NCBI GenBank assembly: GCA_964017145.1
Contig: OZ024848.1
Location: 2,368,501 to 2,432,500, forward strand
Direction of reading: 5' to 3'
Source: Agrocybe praecox
Taxonomy: Eukaryota; Basidiomycota; Agaricomycetes; Agaricales; Agrocybaceae
Length of the DNA stretch: 64,000 bases
Below, one piece after another: positions 57,444-64,000 of the stretch. Under the pieces are notes generated by a model, which was not told where the DNA came from, did not search any database, and saw only the letters and a list, made by a program, of their open reading frames with translations. The position numbers and the translations under genes are program-made. The stretch's first letter is position 1; every line of letters begins with the position of its first letter.

Positions 57444-60400
57444 GTGTTAAAAGGGTTATCAATTAAACGTGGCTGTATCGAACAAAATTTAAACATGGCG
57501 CTCACGGGTCTCGAGCAGTACATAGGCCCCAGGCACTAAAGGCGCATAAAAAGTCCAGATTCAAGTATATATATGTGTATTTTTCCAGAAGATGAGCAGT
57601 CCACTAACCCTGGAGCAACGTTTGAACGTTGGTTTCTCGATGCTGTCCACTGCATTGCATAACAGTGATGAACACGTCATTACGATTCTTTTCCTCACTT
57701 CCTTTGCCTCGGTTCTTGCTTTTGGGTCTTTTGCTAATATTTTGCTTGTTATATTCGCGTCGAGAGGCATGGTTGTGTATGCGATTGACCGCAGTGAAGG
57801 AAGAGAAGTGACGCGTGTAAAGCACGCGGCGGACAAGGTTTGTTACCAAAAATATCCAAGGGCTTGGCACAGCTATGACCCGCATCTTATCTTATCTTAT
57901 CCTCCCTTCTTTTCTTCAAAGTCTATCTGACTAGTCTTCCATCTGCTCCCCCGTTTCACTGACACTGAGATATCCAGTCAGAATATTTCGCCTACCGAAA
58001 CTCAGAGGCTTTTCTCACATCCCTTTCTTTGACTCCTTAATCTGTCCACTCTTCACCAGTTTTAAACTCCGACACTCCAGAGAATAAGCCAGCTGCCAGA
58101 GCCCCTCAGGGGCGAGTGGGATGTGCACTTTTTTTTTGCCCGCAAAGCTCTCATCACTTTGCTACGGACCAATATATTTGGGCGATATATGTGCCTTAAT
58201 CGGCCACGTTGTATACTTTCTCGCTAGCCCGAACCCCTAGGTTCCGATGTAGACGCAGTATGGGCGTCTAAATCTGTCTCTGAGTCCTGAAGGACGTATT
58301 TAGTGTACCTTCTCCCGCTTTAATATAGATTAGAAAACCCCTTATAGGTATATACGCTTCGAATTCTCTCTCGGAACGTATATCTGTGAGTAAAGTTCGA
58401 TGCTACCATCTTTTCTTTTCTTAAGTGGGTGTGGGTACGTACGATGAACACCAGTTAAGCTGATATTGATATTGATAATAATAGTGATGAGACTCACGCT
58501 GCGCAGCCTTGTTCTTTATCAAGTTTCATTCTAGAAGTCTAAGAAGATGACCAAGTAAAAAGATGACCAAGTTCGCTCTCGTAGAGTATCATTATCAGGC
58601 CGAGCTTTGTGGGTCCAACCATAACAATGAACATGAACGCCAAATGTGCAGCATTGTGGCAGTACAATTAAAATACCCACACTTGCATCATACCACCTCG
58701 TGGAGAATCAATGGCTCCTAATTGCCTTCATTAGACATCTGTTATCATGCGTTCTCGGAGAAAACTTCCAGTGAGTGATTGATCATGATCATAATTAATA
58801 TGGCCAGTTTAAACGCCCTCGAGACGTGATCATAACAGCAGCAGTCCTAACCCGTCACAGTATGGCATTTTCGAATTCAGTGGTCTAGTAGATTGGTAGT
58901 TTTATTGAAACGCAGGAGAAACGAGGGATCCACAGGTCCTTACTCCCGGATAATCATGGAATGATATCCATACTATCAGCTACTGTAAGCTATCTACAAC
59001 TCGATCGGTCCTAGTGTACGATACAGGTAAGTACTACCCCAGGCCGCATTCGACTCGATCGTTCGAGAACAAGTGTACACCCTACATTATCATATAGCCC
59101 ACATTCTCTCCTTCTCATATCACCCATTACTATTTTCTATGTAAACACCACCTTACCCTTACTGTACCTGATGTTCGACCGCATCGATCGTAAGCATGCA
59201 AGAAATACCCCACCCATGTCCTTGAATAGCGATTTAGAAGCCCGCAGTCGGAAATTAAAGTTCCGTGATCATCCATCCATCCATCCATCTTCTGGCACGA
59301 GGCCGATCTGGTATACGTAGTAGATGAGCACCAAGTTGTGAACGTCAATTAATACTTACTAGTACCGAAAATAGGACCCTTCGAAGAAATGATCAGGCCC
59401 ACCATGGGCCCCTCTATTCATACTCTATATATGTAATTCCACCCCGGTTCCGAGTCCGAGCCCATGTCAGGATTTCGTAATCTCCCACTTGGACTTTGAC
59501 GGGAATATGTACTAGAAATAGATGGATAGATAGAACCATATGCGTGTCTCGATCTCTCCAAGTTCTTCAATTCCGGGCTCAATTCGGCTGCCGTGATGTG
59601 ATGCGATTAGTTATAAATAAGCATGATGTCATCACACGGTATCCAATAACAACTTACTTAGTACAAGGTAGAAAGTCCACCGTGGTACTTACGTACGTAG
59701 ATGATAGTAGGATATTGGCCGCAGAAAATAAACATGGACGTCGTTGGCGGGGGTAGGTAGGTATTAAGTACTTCTCACATGCCCTCTCTCAGTGAGGCGT
59801 CCGCGTCGTGGTTTCAAGCTTGAGTCAAGAGTAGCCAATCGTGAGATGTTCGGCGTACGTCAACCGACTCCCAGCTAGAGTCGATGTCAAAAATCGGAAT
59901 AGGGAAGGAAAGTAGTACAACAATATTTAGTGGAAATAGAAATAGAAATAGAAAGATAGTGGTGTTCCAGTGGTTCATGCTTCTGATGTTCGACTCCCAA
60001 GTACTGATTGCGCACACCCCGGGTCTGGCCACTTCGTGTCGTGTCGTGATTGATCAACAACAATAATAGGGCATTTCACGTTGCAGATTTCGAGGTGATT
60101 TCGACGCAATTTCGGGGTTTTTTTTCGTGCTTTTTTTGCACCGCGACATCATTTTTCGAAAATCGCGTCTCAATTTTCCAAATTATGCAAAGACAGCTCC
60201 TATCCTGCTTTTGCACTGCACGAATTTCCAATTTTGAGACAGCTCCCGAAGAGAAAAATCGCATGCAGCCGCGGTTTGAAGATATCCGATAGGATTTGAA
60301 AAGAGAGTAAGTGAGTAACTTCTTGGCTGATCATTATCATCCAAATCACCAGCGCCTGCCTGCCTGCCGCGCAGAATGGAATACGAGAGAAAAGAGAAAA

Positions 60401-62638
60401 GGGAGTGAGTTCGTTCCATCACCGTGTTCAAGAACCTTGTTCTTAAAACAACCTGTCCAAAAAAGGTCGTAGGCCGTTTCTTCACATGTAAACTCTTGAA
60501 TTACCAACTTTGTACTTATTTACACGAGCTTGGAAAGGTGCTACGGTACGGTAACTCAGAGGTGAGAAATTTAATATGATCGATGTCGCCGTCAAATCCC
60601 AATCCAAACCCATACGTGATACCAGCTCACCCGAACACTGCTTCGAGGTGTACAGAGAACGTTCAAACAACAATAAAACCAACACTCTGCTCTCGGCGGT
60701 GGCGGCAACAAAAACCGCATCATCATGCGAAACGTTTGTTCCCACATCGTCGACTCATCCAAGTATCCCAAAAAGGACGTCTAGGGGTCTACTACTTAGT
60801 AGGGCGCTTACTCCATATCAACGTGCAGGACGTCTGCCATCGCGTACGGAATGGTTCTGGGTCTGACATGGCATGTGCATGTGGGATTATGCTCGCGGTA
60901 GATATTCGGAATTCCGGGATATCCTTAGGCCTGGAGACACCATGGGGTTAGTAGCAAGGCAAGAACACCTCAAGAGAAAATTCGCATGAGGCCGCTTGGA
61001 AGATATCTGATGGAACGAAAGTTAAGAGTGAGTAGCTTCGTTATCGTTATCACCAGCACTGCGCCCGCAGGCCTGCCGGCAGCGTAGTATGGAATTAATT
61101 TCGACGCATGTAATCCGGACTATTACCCCGAATTAGACGCCTGTCCTTTCCTGCCCTGTCCTGCCCCGCCCAGACCCAGTCTATGCAGCATGTACGTACA
61201 TCCTCAGCAGTATTTACCCCATCATCCTAGATAGGCAGGTAGGCATGTATCTACTCCCAGAGTTTCTCGACTCAGAGTCCCGCCCAACCTCTAGCGCCCG
61301 CTACAAATTGTAACGATGCGATCTCAAAAAAGGAAGGAAGAGATGACCAAGCGACAAGTCGAATGAGATCCATTATAAATACACTGTGTTGATCTCGTAG
61401 TAAACTTGAGAGTCAACGAAGGGGGAAGCTAGCTGCTTATATAGGATCTACAATAGGAGGCTAGATAATGTGGAACTAAATGATGATGGTTTTGAGGTAA
61501 TACTGAACTAGGAAGGAATAAAAGAAGAAATAGGAATAGAATGAGATAAGATAAGATAAGTCGGATGGACTTACTACGAATGGATGGATTAATATGTGTC
61601 CATACCTATGCTTAGTAGGCGACCTCTATCGCAGATTTAAATCTTTCGAGACACTCGCTGTACATGTGGGAACGACTCCGAGGGTGTCCGTGTCCGTGTT
61701 CGATCGCAGACCAATAGGCGCGGGGGTCAGGCCAGATCGGGGGGTCGGGGCTCGGGGCGCCTGCCCGTCGCGTGACGTCATTGATTCATCGATTCATCAT
61801 TTGTGACATGTCATGTGATCCTGAACGCGTACAGCCGAACGCGTCTTGCACTGCCACCCGACGCTCTCGAGCTTGAATTCCGATTTCCGAAGAGCCCAGC
61901 TATCCAGCTGCACGCCTGGACTGAGACTCCACTGCGACGCTCACCCCGTTAAAATTTAAATATCAAATATTTATCGATGAATCAATCCCTTGCTCTAATT
62001 CCTAAAGGGTGTGTCGGACAATACTTGAAGGTTTGCATGCGTGCATGTGCACATATCCATCCATTCATTCGTTCGTTCGAATCAGAGAGGAAACGGGAAA
62101 ACGGAAAACGGAAAACAGATAATAGACAACTTTGAGTAAGTAAGCATGTATACATTGAGGGCGATTAATTAAATCATAATGCTGTCATGCATTTTACAGT
62201 GCGGTTTGAATCAAGTAATAATAAGAATAGAATAATTGCGCGAACGTAGAAAGGCATAGAAGGAAAGGGACCAATACTGATCGGAATTCAAACGGGAGCC
62301 CAGTGCTCAGTAACACACCCGATAGCAATGGAGGGCGGCCCTTTGACGTCATCTATCGAAATAGCAAGTTGCAAAAAATTGATATTTGATATTCGATACA
62401 AAAAAAGTATTATGCTACATATTCAGAAGGGGTACGGATACAGTGTGGTTGTATTCAGGAGAGGGTATAAGTTTGGGGGTTCTAAGGATACAGTTTGGGA
62501 TGGGATGATGATCGAGATAGTGAATGGATGTGAATGATAGAGAAATATGATGAGGAAGGAAGGAAGGAAGAAAGGAAAAGAAACCGTATGCGGTGGTGAT
62601 TAGGGTATATCGTTTTTAGTAGTGACAAGGCAAGGCAT
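57444..62638. other. Gene-poor 5-kb stretch
   Basis: No gene could be supported. A plus-strand frame at 57592-57930 (MSSPLTLEQRLNVGFSMLST) could be a short gene reading away from the 56492 gene, but it lacks a clear partner exon. The rest has short repeats (CCAT tract at 59269-59288, AGATAAGATAAG at 61545-61558, AGGA tract at 62555-62575), several CGTACGTA words and a diverged duplication at 60241-60390 / 60966-61095. It forms the 3' side of the Clp1-like gene. Confidence 0.5.
60241..61095 (+). repeat. Diverged direct duplication, about 130-150 bp, two copies
   Basis: 60241-60390 and 60966-61095 share in the same order: AGAGAAAA(A)TCGCATG, GGCCGC or GCCGCGG, GAAGATATC-GAT, GAGTGAGTA-CTTC, ATCATTATCATC or CGTTATCGTTATC, ACCAGC, CTGCC and AGAATGGAAT or AGTATGGAAT. 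Many differences indicate age. Confidence 0.65.
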
Positions 62639-63523
62639 TCACATCTCCCTCTGGTTGGTGGCGGCAGCGGCCAAATTCAACGCGCCCAACAAGACCTCCC
62701 AAGCGAGGTCCAACGCATCCCACAGTTCTGGGTCGTTCAAGCCGAGCGCGACCATATCCTGCCACAGCTCCCTCACATGACCAGCATGTGCCAATACCCT
62801 CTGGACGTCCTCGCCCGAAGCACGGAGGACGTATGACGATAGTTGGTGTAGGGACGAGGGGGATGCGAGGGTGGAGAGGATAGTCTCGTGTGCCATGCCG
62901 TGGTGGGCAAAGGACGAGGGAAGAGGAAGGAGGGCGAGGAGGATGGATTCGAGGGCGTGGGTGTATAGGTAGCTGTGGATGAGGCGGAAAGCGGTGGGCG
63001 AGGGGAGGGTGATGGGTAGGATGGGGAGCTTGATGGTTGAGTTTGAGTGTCCCGTGTATGCGTTTGGCAGGCGGGGTAAGGAGGAGCATTGGGAGACGAG
63101 CACGATGGAGTGGATAGGGAAGAAAGTGACGTGCTCGTTGTGTCCTGCCTTGGAGGACGAGGCGATGGCGAGCAGGTGGGTGGGGAGCGTCGACCCGGGC
63201 TGGGCGTTGTGTCTGATGGGGACGGTGAGAGAGGAGGGCACTTGGTGCTTGGGTAGGGAGCTGGGGAGGTGCGAGGATGTGATGGCTGAGATTCCTGAGA
63301 GCATTGATTGGGCTTTGGGACGGAGACCTCTGCGGATGTATTCGGCGGGTACGTTTACGAGCTCGGGCGCACTGCACATGATGGCTTCCCGGGACACTTC
63401 GCCAAATGCTGGTCGTGATAGACTCCGGGGCAGGTGCAGCGAGGAGTAGCCGTTGTGAGCTGGGATGTGGTGGCCATGACCGTGCATGGAGAACGAAGAA
63501 GGGTGTGCGGCGACTTGGAACAT
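62639..63523 (-). CDS. clp1: Clp1-like protein (clampless1 family, sexual development)
   Basis: Single-exon gene of 294 residues; start MFQVAAHPSSFSMHGHGHHI at 63523, end AAATNQREM at 62639. The family pattern is visible: ELVNVPAEYIRRGLRPKAQS, MLSGISAITSSHLPSSLPKH, a VPIRHNAQPGSTLPTHLLAI block, HVTFFPIHSIVLVSQCSSLP, LPITLPSPTAFRLIHSYLYT with HALESILLALLPLPSSF, and ELWQDMVALGLNDPELWDAL followed by DLAWEVLLGALNLAA. Clp1 of Coprinopsis is needed for clamp connections under mating-type control, and Clp1 of Ustilago for dikaryon proliferation. No catalytic domain is known. Coding GC is higher than in the surrounding DNA, and the complementary strand stays open by composition alone. The assignment rests on recognition of the pattern. 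Confidence 0.8.
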   Translation of the reverse strand: MFQVAAHPSSFSMHGHGHHIPAHNGYSSLHLPRSLSRPAFGEVSREAIMCSAPELVNVPAEYIRRGLRPKAQSMLSGISAITSSHLPSSLPKHQVPSSLTVPIRHNAQPGSTLPTHLLAIASSSKAGHNEHVTFFPIHSIVLVSQCSSLPRLPNAYTGHSNSTIKLPILPITLPSPTAFRLIHSYLYTHALESILLALLPLPSSFAHHGMAHETILSTLASPSSLHQLSSYVLRASGEDVQRVLAHAGHVRELWQDMVALGLNDPELWDALDLAWEVLLGALNLAAAATNQREM

Positions 63524-64000
63524 TGTATAGCAGAGGAGATTATCTTATGAACCCATCCGTCCAAAATAAACAGCGTTATATATGCATCCATCCAGGCCAG
63601 CCAGCACATCCAAAAAGCCCTGCATCCATTCCTGGACATTCGTTTGTCAATTCAACCAGCGTATCTGGTGGGAGTAGCACGCAAGAAAGGAAAGAAGCCC
63701 ATCCCAAAAAGGAAGCCATTGTTGTCCGATGTTGTGCCCTTGTCCACTTGTTGGCTTTTCTCCCGCGTTCAGTCCTTGTTCGCCAGTTTGTACACTCGTT
63801 TATCCAAATTCAATTATCCCTCCTCGTCGTCATGCGTACCACAAGTGCCTGCTTCTGTCCCTTGTACTGTAAATACACTCTTCCCTTATCCTCTTCCTCT
63901 CTTTCCTTCCTTGAACGTTCTTGTGTTCGTTCGACCATAGTACCTTCAACTCCATGTTGCACTTCCCGATACGAACGTACCCCGCGTCCAAGTACTAATC
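63524..64000. other. Promoter/5' region of the Clp1-like gene
   Basis: Contains TTATATATGCATCC (near 63575), a possible TATA region about 50 bp upstream of the start on the minus strand. A plus-strand open frame at 63644-63940 is low-complexity and not supported as a gene. Confidence 0.45.

Noticed and set aside
57592..57930. Plus-strand frame MSSPLTLEQRLNVGFSM as a separate gene
   Set aside because: It ends in low-complexity sequence, has an equally long frame opposite, and no second exon could be joined. Left as unresolved.
62616..63449. Other open frames overlapping the Clp1-like gene
   Set aside because: Shadows caused by GC-rich coding DNA. Only the 62639-63523 frame matches a protein family.

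Overview
The window looks like nuclear DNA of a basidiomycete, most likely an Agaricomycete. Genes are cut by many short GT-AG introns (about 50-65 nt). The families present are typical of that group: DUF6534 and DUF6533-like membrane proteins, a Clp1-like protein, a copper radical oxidase, and KDZ (Kyakuja-Dileera-Zisupton) transposons with their cysteine-cluster proteins. All calls come from reading the sequence; no database search was run.

Region 1 (1-18703) resembles a specialised-metabolism cluster: a cytochrome P450 (-), a sterol C-24 methyltransferase-like enzyme (-), a 14-TM MFS exporter (-) and a divergent CYP7/CYP8-like P450 (+). No backbone synthase is visible. A complete 7,871-bp KDZ transposon (5273-13143) sits inside the cluster, about 60 bp upstream of the likely methyltransferase start. 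Its 347-bp inverted repeats are identical by eye, it is flanked by an exact 8-bp target duplication (ACTAGAAT), and its three genes look intact. It therefore looks young and possibly active.

Region 2 (18704-30240) holds a small TA-flanked inverted-repeat element, a tRNA-dihydrouridine synthase (Dus1), an F-box protein, a perfect DNA hairpin, and a secreted, membrane-anchored glyoxal-oxidase-like copper radical oxidase.

Region 3 (about 30240-44640) reads as a second, much larger mobile-element-like unit of about 14 kb. It carries six spliced genes, one of them a CxC5/CxC6 KDZ-associated transposase-like protein. Nearly all its larger intergenic spaces contain a recurring motif, CTAGTATCTACATACAAGG. 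In two places this motif is arranged as palindromic pairs in arrays about 0.5-1 kb long, which contain larger palindromes. I could not find its terminal repeats.

Region 4 (44640-64000) holds a truncated and two complete tandem DUF6534 membrane-protein genes, a small secreted protein, a secreted double-psi beta-barrel (expansin-like) protein, a nonautonomous DNA transposon with an internal CGA-rich minisatellite, an unknown gene, a gene-poor stretch of about 5 kb with a diverged duplication, and a Clp1-like gene tied in other mushrooms to sexual development.
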